Shown: piece after piece, positions 47,401 to 55,863 of the stretch
Layout: each line of letters opens with the position of its first letter
How positions within the stretch are numbered: position 1 is the stretch's first letter
Origin: Candidatus Limnocylindrales bacterium
GTDB taxonomy: Bacteria; Desulfobacterota; Binatia; UBA1149; CAITLU01
DNA length: 64,000 bases
Direction of reading: 5' to 3'
Assembly: GCA_035571835.1 (NCBI GenBank)
Contig: DATNBU010000045.1
Span: 62,001 to 126,000, forward strand
Position numbers and translations under genes: made by a program
The notes under the pieces: generated by a model
Seen by the model: only the letters and a program-made list of their open reading frames with translations
Told to the model about the DNA's origin: nothing
Databases searched by the model: none

Positions 47401-48246
47401 CTTGCCGGGGGCTGGGAGAGCGTGATCGGCCTGCTTCCTGTGGCCCAGGCCGCGTGCATGCTTGCGCTGCTTCAGCGTGTGCTCGCGATCGAGCCTGCCG
47501 GCGAGCGCGAGATCGGAAGGCTCGCCATCGTTGCCGGCGCCGCGCTCGCCTTCGTGACGGTGGCGATTCCGCTTCAGCTAAGCCGCCAGTGGATCACCGT
47601 CGCGTGGGCACTCGAAGGCGCTTCGCTGGCGTGGCTTTACCGCCGGATCCCGTTCAAACAGCTGATCGTGTGGTCCGCAGGCCTGTGCGTTGCGGTCTTC
47701 GTGCGCCTCGCGCTGAACCCGTGGATTTTCGAGTACCATGCGCGCGCGTCGGTCCCGATCTGGAACTGGTACCTGTACACGTATCTGGTCTCGGCGGCGG
47801 CGCTGTTCGCAGCCGCGTGGTGGCTGCGCGACGTGGACGATTCGTTTTTCGACGGCATGCCGCGCGTGAGCGACGCGCTGTCGGCGGCGGCGACCGTGCT
47901 GTTGTTTCTCATCCTCAACATCGAAATCGCCGACTTCTATTCGACCGGCTCCGCGCTGACATTCAATTTCTCCGGCGACATCGCCCAGGACCTGACCTAC
48001 ACGATCGGCTGGGCGGTATTCGCGATTGCGCTGCTGACCGCCGGTATCGCGCGACGACGGTCCATCGTGCGCATCTCCGCGCTCGGCCTGCTGGTCATCA
48101 CGATCACGAAATGTTTCCTGCACGATCTGTGGCGCCTGGGTGGTTTGTATCGAGTGGGATCGTTCGTCGGGCTCGCGGTCTGCCTCGCGCTTGTCGCGGT
48201 GCTGCTGCAGAAGTTCGTGTTCGGCGGCCAGGAGGAGTCCGCGTGA
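44443..48246 (+). CDS. DUF2339 domain-containing giant membrane protein
   Basis: A 1267-residue protein: one N-terminal helix, a Pro/Glu-rich cytoplasmic or periplasmic linker (about 45-195, with a run of Pro near 180), then about 30 hydrophobic helices. VGVKLFSWIAGVALVFAAVFFLRYSIEHGWL is the DUF2339 entry signature. GAGGAGAGC precedes the ATG. DUF2339 proteins usually pair with a DUF3999 protein, as here. They are thought to be envelope proteins; function unknown. Confidence 0.93.
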   Translation: MLLWTILLLVPLAGVAGFLIGMGNRARIGALDRRLADGMSLLARRIARLEEAAGLASEEPAATRPLPVRYPSSAPQAPWVPPIEPLPEQAPAMAKPDTTAEPESMTAEPEIAEPESMIPQTELPALPPELPATIWSPAAPSDAPYPAPVLASSSAEEATPPAESLELEPSFASHEPPPVSPPPPPPLPPAPRRTVDWEGLVGVKLFSWIAGVALVFAAVFFLRYSIEHGWLSPSVRMAIGLLTGAGLLVGCELRAARRYPVTANALDAAGIAILFSTLFASHALWNLLPQLTVFALMALVAAVAVLLSIRRDSVFIALLGLVGGFATPALLSTGEDRPVALFSYLMLLNVGLAWVAYRKSWPVLTSLSVAFTTLYQWGWVIKFLDAARLPLAAAIFLVFPILHVLAFAVGRTRREGEDPRFGQAMSFASIVPVLFALYLAAVPAYGEHYALLFGLLLVVSVGLGVIAAMLGPEILHVGGAFAAVVAFSVWFGASYTSEAWPGVLGFLACFIAWYLGAPKVAQRLGRPFSLHGEQAMLAAPALLFAFPMLAFLEPATAEPGLLFGVLFVFLSVISAAAIAREDGVLYFTGAFFALAAEAVWSGKFLDPERLLEALAIYAAFALFYLGVPIAAERAGKRLQPEGGGSLVLLLGIALLFFLALGPVAHSALWGIAVLLAILNAGLFAQASAGGPRLLTIAGIGLSWVVIAVWWSAAMTPALLFPALLVVAGFTALILGGGVLTLTTSGEGSAAHDRSLSLALVGHAFLLFVAAQADLAVPPWPVFGILALLDLAIGAAALYTRRAVLHVAAIIASQLIVLVWMLVATVAPWPTVGMLAADAVAAFAFGWFVLVQRRPDASELFPAAAVVGVFLAQAVTIISAQMDSPPELASLVVNHVALLVALLAVTWRTGRHALAVLAVVPTAIGSGLWIFQHADAWQAGLVFVTSIYVVFLAYPMALGARAGRSRAPYVAAVAAGLAFLLLARRCILAGGWESVIGLLPVAQAACMLALLQRVLAIEPAGEREIGRLAIVAGAALAFVTVAIPLQLSRQWITVAWALEGASLAWLYRRIPFKQLIVWSAGLCVAVFVRLALNPWIFEYHARASVPIWNWYLYTYLVSAAALFAAAWWLRDVDDSFFDGMPRVSDALSAAATVLLFLILNIEIADFYSTGSALTFNFSGDIAQDLTYTIGWAVFAIALLTAGIARRRSIVRISALGLLVITITKCFLHDLWRLGGLYRVGSFVGLAVCLALVAVLLQKFVFGGQEESA

Positions 48247-50288
48247 TGTCGCGGCGAGTGCTGGTCGCGGCCGTAATTGCGACTGGGTTGTTCCAGGTGG
48301 CGACGGCGAGGACGACAAACGCCGACATGAACGACGCGAGGCCTCGTCGCGAGCGGTCGGTCATGCCGGGCGCCGCCGGCCCGAATCGCCTCCCTGTCGA
48401 TGTCCCGCTGCTCGCCGGAGCGCGACCACTTCGGCTCGACGCGCGACCGGCAGCGGCCGGTGGACTCGATGATCTTCGACTCTACGATGGCGCCGGTCGC
48501 GAGGTGCCGTGGCTGATGATTCCGCCGGCCGTGCCGGACGATCGCTGGGAGCCGGGACGCGTACTCCCGGTCGTCGCAACCAAAGAGACGAGCGGATTCG
48601 AGCTGGATCTCGGCCAGCCGCTGCGCGTGGATCGCGTGCGGCTGGCCGGCATGCCCGCGCCGTTTCTCAAACGGCTGCGCGTCGAAGCGAGCGGCGACCG
48701 CAGCCGCTGGACACTCGTCGTCGAGGACGGCACCGTCTTCGACCTTCCCGACGAAGGTCTGCGGCACACCGAGCTCGCGTTTCCCGCCGGTGAGTTCCAG
48801 TACTTTCGCGTCACGTGGGACGACCGCAGCAGCGCCGTCGTGCCGCTGCCGCAAAGTGTATCCGCCCGCATTGCACGGACCGGATCTGCGCCGGCGACGC
48901 CTGCGGAAGTTCCGATCGAGTTCGAGCGCCGCGCGAGCGAGCCGCGAAAGAGCCGCTTCCGCCTGCATCTTCCCGGCGCGCATCTGCCGGTCACGGCACT
49001 CGTCTTCCACTGCGGCGGCAGTCATCTGCTGCGAGACGTGCGCGTGAGCGAAGGGCGACTGTCCGGCAGCGAAGTCGTGCCGGTGACGTTGGGCGAGGGT
49101 ACGCTGCGGCGCGCGGTTCGCGGCGATCTCGTCGCAGCAGATCTTCGCATCGCCGTCGCGGCGCCCGAAGAGCCGGATCTCGACGTGGTCGTCGACGACG
49201 GCGACAATCCTGCGCTCGACCTTACCGGCGTCTCCGTCGAGCTCGCGCCGCTGCCGTGGATCTACTTCGAGAGCGCCGCCGGCGAACCGCTTACAGCCCG
49301 CTACGGCGATCCGAAGCTGTCCGCACCTCGATACGATCTGGAGGCGATGCGCGCGGCCGTGGGCAGCGCCGCGCCTGTCGAGGCGCGATGGGGCGCGCCG
49401 CACGATGTCGCGACGACAGGCGACGAAACAGCACCGATCGAGAGCTCACTGCCGGCCGTGGGAGCAACGATCGACACCAGCGGCTTCCGCTATTCGCGGC
49501 CGATTCCCGACGGTCCGCCGGGTCTGACCGCGCTCGCGCTGGATGCTGCGGTGCTGGCCCACAGCCGCAACCTTGCCGACGTTCGCATCGTCGATGGCGA
49601 AAGCCGGCAAGTGCCCTATCTGGTCGAGAAGCTCGACGAACCGCTTTCGCTGACGCTTGCGCCGTTCGCTCCGGCGATTGCGGCTGCCGGCAAGCCTCGC
49701 GCCGGCCAGTCGCGATATGAGCTGACGCTGCCTTACGAAAACATGCCGCCGGTGCGGCTGGTGATCACGACCGGCGAGAGAGTCTTCGAGCGACGCGTCT
49801 CGGTCGAGATCGAGCGTCCGCCCAGGGATCCGCGCGCGAAGCTGCAGAAGACCGTCGTGGCTTCTTCGCCGTGGCAGCATGCCGACCCCGATTCACCGGC
49901 GCCTGCGCTGGTGCTCGGGCTGCCGCCCGTCGAAGTGACCAGCGCGCAGATCGTGGTCGACGAGGGCGACAACAGTCCGCTTGCGCTGGCGCCGCCAAGG
50001 CTGCTGCTGCCGTTGTATCGGCTGCGTTTCTTCCGCAGCGGCGACGACGCGTTGCGACTCGTCTACGGAGAGCGCCAATTGGGCGCACCCCGCTACGACC
50101 TCGCGCTGCTCGCGCCGCGACTCGTCGGTGCGCGGGCGGCCGAAACGATGCTCGGAGCCGAGACAGGCAGTGCGAAGCAGCCGCAGAATGCCGGCGCGAC
50201 CCAGCCGATGCTGTTCTGGGGAGCGCTGCTTGCAGCCATCGTCGTGCTGCTCGGGCTCGTCGCGCGGCTGGTGCGGAAGGCGGAATGA
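48246..50288 (+). CDS. DUF3999 domain-containing protein
   Basis: A 680-residue protein with an N-terminal signal-like segment, two DUF3999-type beta-rich halves (RLDARPAAAGGLDDLRLYDGAGREVPWL near 50; ADVRIVDGESRQVPYLVE near 450) and a C-terminal helix (MLFWGALLAAIVVLLGLVARLV). The ATG shares one base with the DUF2339 stop (TGATG), so the pair is coupled. A GTG three bases upstream is possible. It is probably anchored in the inner membrane with most of the chain in the periplasm. Confidence 0.9.
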   Translation: MSRRVLVAAVIATGLFQVATARTTNADMNDARPRRERSVMPGAAGPNRLPVDVPLLAGARPLRLDARPAAAGGLDDLRLYDGAGREVPWLMIPPAVPDDRWEPGRVLPVVATKETSGFELDLGQPLRVDRVRLAGMPAPFLKRLRVEASGDRSRWTLVVEDGTVFDLPDEGLRHTELAFPAGEFQYFRVTWDDRSSAVVPLPQSVSARIARTGSAPATPAEVPIEFERRASEPRKSRFRLHLPGAHLPVTALVFHCGGSHLLRDVRVSEGRLSGSEVVPVTLGEGTLRRAVRGDLVAADLRIAVAAPEEPDLDVVVDDGDNPALDLTGVSVELAPLPWIYFESAAGEPLTARYGDPKLSAPRYDLEAMRAAVGSAAPVEARWGAPHDVATTGDETAPIESSLPAVGATIDTSGFRYSRPIPDGPPGLTALALDAAVLAHSRNLADVRIVDGESRQVPYLVEKLDEPLSLTLAPFAPAIAAAGKPRAGQSRYELTLPYENMPPVRLVITTGERVFERRVSVEIERPPRDPRAKLQKTVVASSPWQHADPDSPAPALVLGLPPVEVTSAQIVVDEGDNSPLALAPPRLLLPLYRLRFFRSGDDALRLVYGERQLGAPRYDLALLAPRLVGARAAETMLGAETGSAKQPQNAGATQPMLFWGALLAAIVVLLGLVARLVRKAE

Positions 50289-50303
50289 ATACTTTCGGGA
50301 ACT

Positions 50304-50795
50304 CTACTTCGCTACCAGTCGAATGACGTCGCGACCATCGGACGTGAACGTGAGCTTGTCGCCGTGTCGTTCGAAGCCATCCGTGGCGACGAGTGCCCGC
50401 AGGATGGCATCGTCGGCTTCGGAATTGACCGGCTGGCAGAAGTTTCGCTCATTGTGCAGGCTCGTGAAGCGAATGCGCCGGGCCGGCACATCGATGACGT
50501 GGCCGCCCGTGAACTGGTTGCACGAGGTGTTGCCGACCAGCCGAGTGCCTTGCGACGTCATGATCAACCCCGGCAATGGAATGACTCGCGTCGGGTCTCC
50601 CGCGAAGCCGTCGACCCAGACGATCATCCAGTCGATGTCGAGTGGAGAGGCGGGGTCCAGGCTGCCCGGCGGAGTCGCGACCTGAGGATAGGGGGTCTGC
50701 GCCCCCGGGTTGATGTAGCAACCGCTGGTGAGCGTGCTCACCGCGATGCAGCAGCCGGCACAGGCGATCGCCAGCGAGAAAGCCCGGAATCTCAT
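50304..50795 (-). CDS. META domain-containing lipoprotein
   Basis: A 163-residue protein with a lipobox (TLTSGC, about residue 27) and a META/HslJ-like domain: GLIMTSQGTRLVGNTSCNQFTGGHVID, then RFTSLHNERNFCQP and DGRDVIRLV. Start 50795 gives a normal lipoprotein signal; a longer frame from 50831 is less likely. It is convergent with the DUF3999 gene, with 15 bp between stops. Function of META domains is largely unknown, with links to stress and antibiotic resistance. Confidence 0.8.
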   Translation of the reverse strand: MRFRAFSLAIACAGCCIAVSTLTSGCYINPGAQTPYPQVATPPGSLDPASPLDIDWMIVWVDGFAGDPTRVIPLPGLIMTSQGTRLVGNTSCNQFTGGHVIDVPARRIRFTSLHNERNFCQPVNSEADDAILRALVATDGFERHGDKLTFTSDGRDVIRLVAK

Positions 50796-51376
50796 GATCG
50801 ATCTGTTCGTCGACTCGCGGGGCAATTGCAACCACGGCCGCTTCGACTCCCGAACACCCGCGCTGTAGGACCGGCGAGCGTAATGTTCGAATTACCACAC
50901 TTCGCGCACGACGTACGACGCGTGCGATGCTCGCGAACTGGTTCACAACGTAACGTTGCGGGATCGTTCCCGCATTCCCTGTGTGGAACGCTGTTCCCCG
51001 ACGGCTGATCTGAAATCGACACGTGCTGACTTGCAGCGTGAACTGGAGCGTCACTCGCTAGCGTGGCGATGAAAATAGCGCATTGAAAAATATCGCCCGC
51101 GTCTGAACCGGCGGTCAGTCGACATGACTTGAAGAAAGGCCCGCTCCGTCGTGGGTCTAGTAAATTCCCTTCACTCGGCCGGGCGGCTGTCTCTTTTGTC
51201 TCTTCGATTTGTCGCTCCCGTCCGTGGGTCTTGCGGTACCGATCTCTGCGGCTCAAACGATTTGCGTAGTAACGCGGCGTCGAACGCGTTCCTGGGGAGG
51301 ACGACGCACGACGCTTTTTCAATTGTCGTCGTACTCAACCAGTTCGGTCGGGATGATCGATCGACCGGGGGGTCTC
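50796..51376. other. Divergent intergenic region (581 bp)
   Basis: No gene is visible. It contains CAACG-TAA-CGTTG (50946-50958) running into a small hairpin GCGGGA/TCCCGC (50958-50973), and a locally AT-rich patch near 51084. It should contain the promoters of both the META lipoprotein and the large Cys-rich gene, but no clear -35/-10 pair was identified. Confidence 0.55.
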
Positions 51377-53194
51377 ATGAGCAACACAAAATCCGCAAAA
51401 CACTTTCGCATTTTCACATTCCGCCGCGCGTGGGTGGCGATCACCGTGCTCGCAGCATTGACGTGCGGGAGACCCGCGTACGCCGAAAACTGCCTTCGGC
51501 AAGCGTACGGCAAGGACGCGGTCTGCACCGCAGAGGACATTTCGATTGCGACGATCGAGGTCGTCGACCTTCTCGACGGGTGTACGTCGTTCGGAGACAC
51601 GTTCCGGTTCAACGGAGTTCTGCACGTCGTCTCGCACGCGACCGAACGTTACGACGTCGGCTTCTATATCGGGCCGAATGCGTACACCTCGGCAACCGCG
51701 AACTGCACCGTAACGACCATTCCTGCCGGTGGAACGGTGAACGACGGCGACTTCTGCGGTGACGTAGCAAGCGGAGCCGAAATCTCGATTCCCGTCAGCA
51801 ACGTGACCGCGAACTGCGCGGATGTCGACGGCGATGGTCTGTTCGACGTCAGCGCGTGCTCGACGTGGCGCCAGAATACGAGCAACACCGACTGCCCCGA
51901 CGAAGCGCACGCACTTCCGGGAACCAAATCGAAGTGCAATTGCGAGCCGGTCAATACGAACCTCCCGGTTCCGCAATGCATCAGCGGCGAGGAATGCGAC
52001 GACGGTCTCGTCTGCACGGACAACATCTGCGATCCGAGCGCTCAGGGCTCGGACGGATTCGGTTGCGTCTTCCCATTCTCGTCATCGGCAACGATCTGCC
52101 GCGGGTCGACCGGCGTCTGCGATCCAGCCGAAAACTGTACCGGGACGAGCGGCACCTGTCCGACCAATACGCAGAGCTCGTCGTCGACGCCATGTCGTCC
52201 ATCGACCGGTGGCTGCGATCCGGCCGAGAACTGCACCGGCAATTCGGGCGGGTGCCCGGCCGACAGTCACTCCGCGGACGGAACGACGTGCACCAGTGAC
52301 GGCAAGGTCTGCACCGACGACGTCTGCGCCGCAGGCGAGTGCACGCATACGAACAACAGCGATCCGTGCGACGACGGCCTGTTCTGCACGACCGACGACA
52401 CCTGCAGCGACGGCACCTGCACGGGCACGCCGCGCGTCTGTGACGACGGCAAGGAATGCAGCGAGGATACGTGCAGCGAGCTCGAGCAGAAGTGCATCTT
52501 CACCGAGTGCGAGCCGGTCATCGACGGCGAGATCTGCCGCACCGCCGGCTACTGGGGGACGCACGGCGGCTTCGAAGCAAAGAGAGGTGCGACCGCGGTG
52601 AACGTCACGCAGCAGCTCCTCGATGCCGTCGGACCGCTCGACGTCTGTGGCGAGCAGATCTCGACGACGAGCAATCCGACCAAGCCGTACCTGCAGGGAC
52701 TCGGACTGACGTCCGCGCTGGAGGGCCTCTGCGTGCGGGTCCAGTCGGTCCAGCAGCGTTCGCTCTATCGTGCGCTCGTGGCCGCCGCGCTCAACTGCGC
52801 CGTGAGCGGCGCGGCCAACAACTGCGATCTGATCATTCCGGAGTTCTCCGATTGCGATCTCGTCTGCCAGGGCATCGCGCCGCAGGGAGCGCCCACCGAA
52901 AGCGAGTGTGTCGCGCTGCTCGACTGCTTCAACAACGGCGGTGAGCTGATCGGCGGCCAGTGCGCGTCCGGCACGTGCGAGAGCCAGCCGCTCGTCAATT
53001 GCGGCTTCGACTTCCCGGCGTGCCCGGACTTCGGCGGTCTGCCTCAGCCGTGCGTGCCGTTCGAGGACAACTGCCATGATCAGGAGCTTTGCAACGAGGA
53101 CATCGGGTTCTGTCCGGGAGACACTCCGAGCTCGAGCGATGCAGCGTGCAGGGAAGCAACCAGCAACAACTGCACGATCGACTCGTGTCCGTGA
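51377..53194 (+). CDS. Secreted Cys-rich mosaic protein with disintegrin-like repeats and WGxHxG domain
   Basis: A 605-residue exported protein (signal to about residue 36, RPAYAE). The N-terminal domain (about 38-198) has CTAEDISIATIEVVD, HATERYDVGFYIG, DVDGDGLFDVSAC and KCNCEPVNT, a pattern recurring in secreted proteobacterial proteins. Residues 241-297 hold two disintegrin-like units (CDPAENCTGTSGTCPTN, CDPAENCTGNSGGCPAD), followed by CxxDGxxCTDDxC and CDDGLFC repeats (300-385). Residues 387-605 are the module shared with the protein at 36603: CRTAGYWGTHGG, VTQQLLDAVGPLDVCGEQI, ALNCAVS and a final NNCTIDSCP. GGGGGGTCTC precedes the ATG. Confidence 0.85.
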   Translation: MSNTKSAKHFRIFTFRRAWVAITVLAALTCGRPAYAENCLRQAYGKDAVCTAEDISIATIEVVDLLDGCTSFGDTFRFNGVLHVVSHATERYDVGFYIGPNAYTSATANCTVTTIPAGGTVNDGDFCGDVASGAEISIPVSNVTANCADVDGDGLFDVSACSTWRQNTSNTDCPDEAHALPGTKSKCNCEPVNTNLPVPQCISGEECDDGLVCTDNICDPSAQGSDGFGCVFPFSSSATICRGSTGVCDPAENCTGTSGTCPTNTQSSSSTPCRPSTGGCDPAENCTGNSGGCPADSHSADGTTCTSDGKVCTDDVCAAGECTHTNNSDPCDDGLFCTTDDTCSDGTCTGTPRVCDDGKECSEDTCSELEQKCIFTECEPVIDGEICRTAGYWGTHGGFEAKRGATAVNVTQQLLDAVGPLDVCGEQISTTSNPTKPYLQGLGLTSALEGLCVRVQSVQQRSLYRALVAAALNCAVSGAANNCDLIIPEFSDCDLVCQGIAPQGAPTESECVALLDCFNNGGELIGGQCASGTCESQPLVNCGFDFPACPDFGGLPQPCVPFEDNCHDQELCNEDIGFCPGDTPSSSDAACREATSNNCTIDSCP

Positions 53195-53632
53195 CGCTCG
53201 AGCGGACATGGTGAAACCTGCCTGACGCAGGTCGCACCGCAGCTGAACGAAAAGGCGGGGTCGCATGATGCGGCCCCGCCTTTTTTCTTGCGGGACATCG
53301 CCGGCGCCGAAGCCTGCTTGGAGGGAACAGGCCCCGGCACCGGCGCGCGAGCGGTGAGCATCTGTCGGAACGCGTGATGCACGGGGGCAGCATCAACGCG
53401 CGTGCGACAAACCTCGGCCGCATCGGCTGGAAGATCGTTTCAAGGCCACTCTACGAACGATCGATCTCCCGCGCTTGACCCGCGCCGCCATCCGCTTGAT
53501 CCCGAGCGCCAACCGTCCCGCGCGAACACGCGGCTGCGTCAGGATCGGCATTGTTCGAGTCATTCGATCGGTTGGCGCGACAGAAACGGGTGATCCATAC
53601 TCGGGCGCGAAGCCGGGTCCGCGGGAGAAACC
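53195..53632. other. Intergenic region with strong terminator
   Basis: Apart from the terminator at 53249-53286 nothing is recognisable. Open frames here lack domains and ribosome-binding sites. The right part must hold the promoter of the Gly/Tyr-rich gene. Confidence 0.6.
53249..53286 (+). terminator. Rho-independent terminator
   Basis: AAAAGGCGGGG and CCCCGCC-TTTTTT arms form a GC-rich stem followed by six T, 55 bp downstream of the stop at 53194. This is the most classical terminator in the window; the A-run before the stem could make it work in both directions. Confidence 0.92.
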
Positions 53633-54196
53633 ATGCGACAGTTGTTCCATCAGGCGGCGCGATGCGCTGCAGCGATCCTCGTTGTCGCCGCAGTGGCCGA
53701 GACTGCGATTGCTCGCGGATTCGGCGGCGGGTCACGCGGCGGCGGCGGAGGCGGCGTGAGTCGCGGCGGGTCGGCAGCGGGCGGCTCGTTCGGTCGAAGC
53801 GATCGTGCCGGCTCGTACAGGTCACGCGGTCGCGCAGCGGATGGAGACTTCGGCAGGCGCGACTGGGAAGAGGATCGCGAAGAGCGTGTCGAAGAGCGTC
53901 ACGAGCGTCGGACCGAACGCCGCGAGGATCTGCAGGAATACGTCGACGAGCACGGCCGCAGGTACTACGGCGGCTACTACTACGATGGCGAGTACTACGA
54001 CGGCTACGAGGAGGGGTACGACGAAGGGTATGACGACGCGCTGGAGGAAGAAGTGTACTACGAGCTGCCTTGCCTGCCCGTCGTGAAGCCCAAGGGCGGA
54101 ACCGTCTACTACGTGTGCCAGTACACGTACTATGTTCGCGTCTACGTCGATGGCGAGGTCGCGTACGTCGTCGTGCCGAATCCGGGCGGACGCTGA
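53633..54196 (+). CDS. Exported Gly-rich/Arg-Glu/Tyr-rich protein
   Basis: A 187-residue protein: signal peptide (to about residue 27), a Gly/Ser-rich segment (28-65), a highly charged Glu/Arg helix (about 75-105) and Tyr-rich repeats (YYGGYYYDGEYYDGYEEGYDEGYDD). The C-terminal stretch GGTVYYVCQYTYYVRVYVDGEVAYVVVPNPG resembles DUF6515-like beta segments. The mix is typical of envelope-exposed or biofilm-associated proteins, but no function can be assigned. Confidence 0.7.
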   Translation: MRQLFHQAARCAAAILVVAAVAETAIARGFGGGSRGGGGGGVSRGGSAAGGSFGRSDRAGSYRSRGRAADGDFGRRDWEEDREERVEERHERRTERREDLQEYVDEHGRRYYGGYYYDGEYYDGYEEGYDEGYDDALEEEVYYELPCLPVVKPKGGTVYYVCQYTYYVRVYVDGEVAYVVVPNPGGR

Positions 54197-54240
54197 TCGT
54201 TCAGTGCCTCGACCGATCCCGATCCGACAGGAGTCTTGCG

Positions 54241-54891
54241 ATGACGATCATCATTACCGCCTTCGAACGCTCGCCCGACGGCGGCAAAGGACTGGCGCGG
54301 GACACGCGCGTTCGCTGGGCGCTCGAGGAAGCTGGCCAGCCTTATGAGGTTCGACTCGTCTCGTTCCGTGCGATGAAGGAGCCGGCGCATCTGGCGCTGC
54401 ATCCTTTCGGCCAGATTCCGACTTACGAAGAAGGCAACCTCGCGCTGTTCGAGACGGGGTCGATCGTGCTTCATATCGCGACGCGCCATCGGGGCTTGCT
54501 GCCGGACGATGCCAATGCCCGCGCGCGGGCGATCACATGGATGTTTGCCGCGCTCAGCACGGTCGAGCCGCCGATCCTCGAGCTCACGACCGCCAGGCTC
54601 TTCGAGGCAGACAAGCCGTGGCGCGACGAGCGCGTTCCTCTTGTGGAAGATCGCGTCCGCGTCCGGCTCGACCAGCTTTCCGTTCGCCTCGGTGATGCCG
54701 ACTGGCTCGATGGTGCGTTCAGCGCCGGCGATCTTCTGATGGTGTCGGTGCTGCTCCGGCTGAAGGCGTCGGGCATGCTCGGCGAGTTCCCGAACCTGGC
54801 CGCGTATCTGGCCCGCGGTGAAGCACGGCCTGCGTACCAGCGGGCGTTCGCCGCACAATTGGCTGTCAACAGCGGTCCGCCAAAGAGTTGA
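54241..54891 (+). CDS. Glutathione S-transferase family protein
   Basis: A 216-residue GST with an N-terminal thioredoxin fold (TRVRWALEEAGQPYEVRLV, HPFGQIPTYEEGNLALFETGSIVLHI, the cis-Pro and glutathione-binding Glu/Ser region) and a helical C-terminal domain (DWLDGAFSAGDLLMVSVLLR). AGGAGTCTTGCG precedes the ATG. Substrate unknown. Confidence 0.92.
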   Translation: MTIIITAFERSPDGGKGLARDTRVRWALEEAGQPYEVRLVSFRAMKEPAHLALHPFGQIPTYEEGNLALFETGSIVLHIATRHRGLLPDDANARARAITWMFAALSTVEPPILELTTARLFEADKPWRDERVPLVEDRVRVRLDQLSVRLGDADWLDGAFSAGDLLMVSVLLRLKASGMLGEFPNLAAYLARGEARPAYQRAFAAQLAVNSGPPKS

Positions 54892-54930
54892 CCGGGCCTG
54901 ACGCGAGACACGGCAGGACTCTTCGTGACG

Positions 54931-55821
54931 ATGCGCACGAGACTTCCGCGGTATGGCGTGAAGGATTTTGCATTGGTCTGCGCGGCCGGTACTGTGGCCT
55001 CTCGAATGTTCCCGCTTGCACTCCTGCTCGTGCTCCTCGTCGCCAACGTTGCCGGCGCCTCTTGACCCGGACCTTCTCCGGGCGCGGGTCGTCCGGCTAG
55101 TCCGCACCAGAGCAGGCCCCGTCCCGGCACGCACCGTTCCACTCCGTCCGGCGGTCCGCCGCAGATTGTCGCGAAGTCCGAGATCATCAATGTCCCCGGC
55201 GTGATCGAAGAGCCCGGCACGTGTCCGTCGCGACCGCAGGCCGAATGCGAAAGTCCGCGCTCGAGCCGGCTGATCTTCAAAAACGGTCCCGACAAGGCGA
55301 AGAATCTGCTGGTCTGGAGATGGAACAGCGGAACCGTAGACAAAGAAGACATCGGCGATCCTACGAGGACGACGAAGTTTGCGCTCTGTGTCTACGACAG
55401 TCTTTCGGGGTCGCGCTTTCGCATCCTGCAGCTCGCCGTCGACGGAGGTCGGAGCTGGAGACACAAGACGGCCGACGTTCTGCAATACTCCGCGTTCCGC
55501 GACACGCACGAAGGCGTGACCGGCATCCTTCTGAAGACCTCGGCCTCGGGCAAAGGCAAGATCCGGTTCAAGGCGGAGGGCTCGCGCTTTCCGGCGCCGC
55601 CGCCTGCGAGCAAGTCGAAGCTGTTGCACAAGGACAGCGACGTCGTGGTCCAGCTCATCAACAGCAGCACCCATCAGTGCTGGACGTCGAAGTTCGCGAA
55701 GGCCGACACGAATTCGACCGAAGCCTTCGCGGCGCTGGACCGGGATTCCGTGATCGCCTCGCGCGGAGCCGATGACGAGCCATGCATGCCGGAGAAATCC
55801 CCGGGTACGTTGACCCGCTAG
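54931..55821 (+). pseudogene. Secreted LCVYD-domain gene broken by an in-frame TGA
   Basis: One frame reads from ATG 54931 (or ATG 55006) through a good signal peptide (MFPLALLLVLLVANVAGAS), hits TGA at 55063-55065, then continues open through a Pro-rich linker to a stop at 55821. The part from a GTG at 55201 encodes 206 residues of the shared C-terminal module: NLLVWRWNSG, IGDPTRTTKFALCVYDS, GKGKIRFKAEG, VVVQLINSSTHQCWTSKF. Without read-through the module would have no export signal. The original protein would be about 296 residues. A sequencing error at the TGA is possible. Confidence 0.75.
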
Positions 55822-55863
55822 CGCACGCTGCGCGCACCCCAGCGGACGCAAGTCTATTGCAAC

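Noticed and set aside
45966..48245. Long plus-strand frame overlapping the DUF2339 gene, upstream of and in frame with DUF3999
   Set aside because: Arg-rich, motif-free shadow of the DUF2339 membrane protein; it only becomes protein-like after the DUF3999 start at 48246.
52082..53266. 394-codon minus-strand frame opposite the Cys-rich secreted gene
   Set aside because: Composition is that of an antisense shadow; the plus strand has signal peptide, Cys repeats and a following terminator.
53281..53286. T-run after the hairpin considered as a poly-T frameshift site
   Set aside because: It lies outside any coding frame and fits a terminator exactly.
55063..55065. TGA considered as a selenocysteine codon
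   Set aside because: No SECIS-like hairpin is evident directly downstream, the position is at the signal-peptide end, and sister domains have no Cys there.
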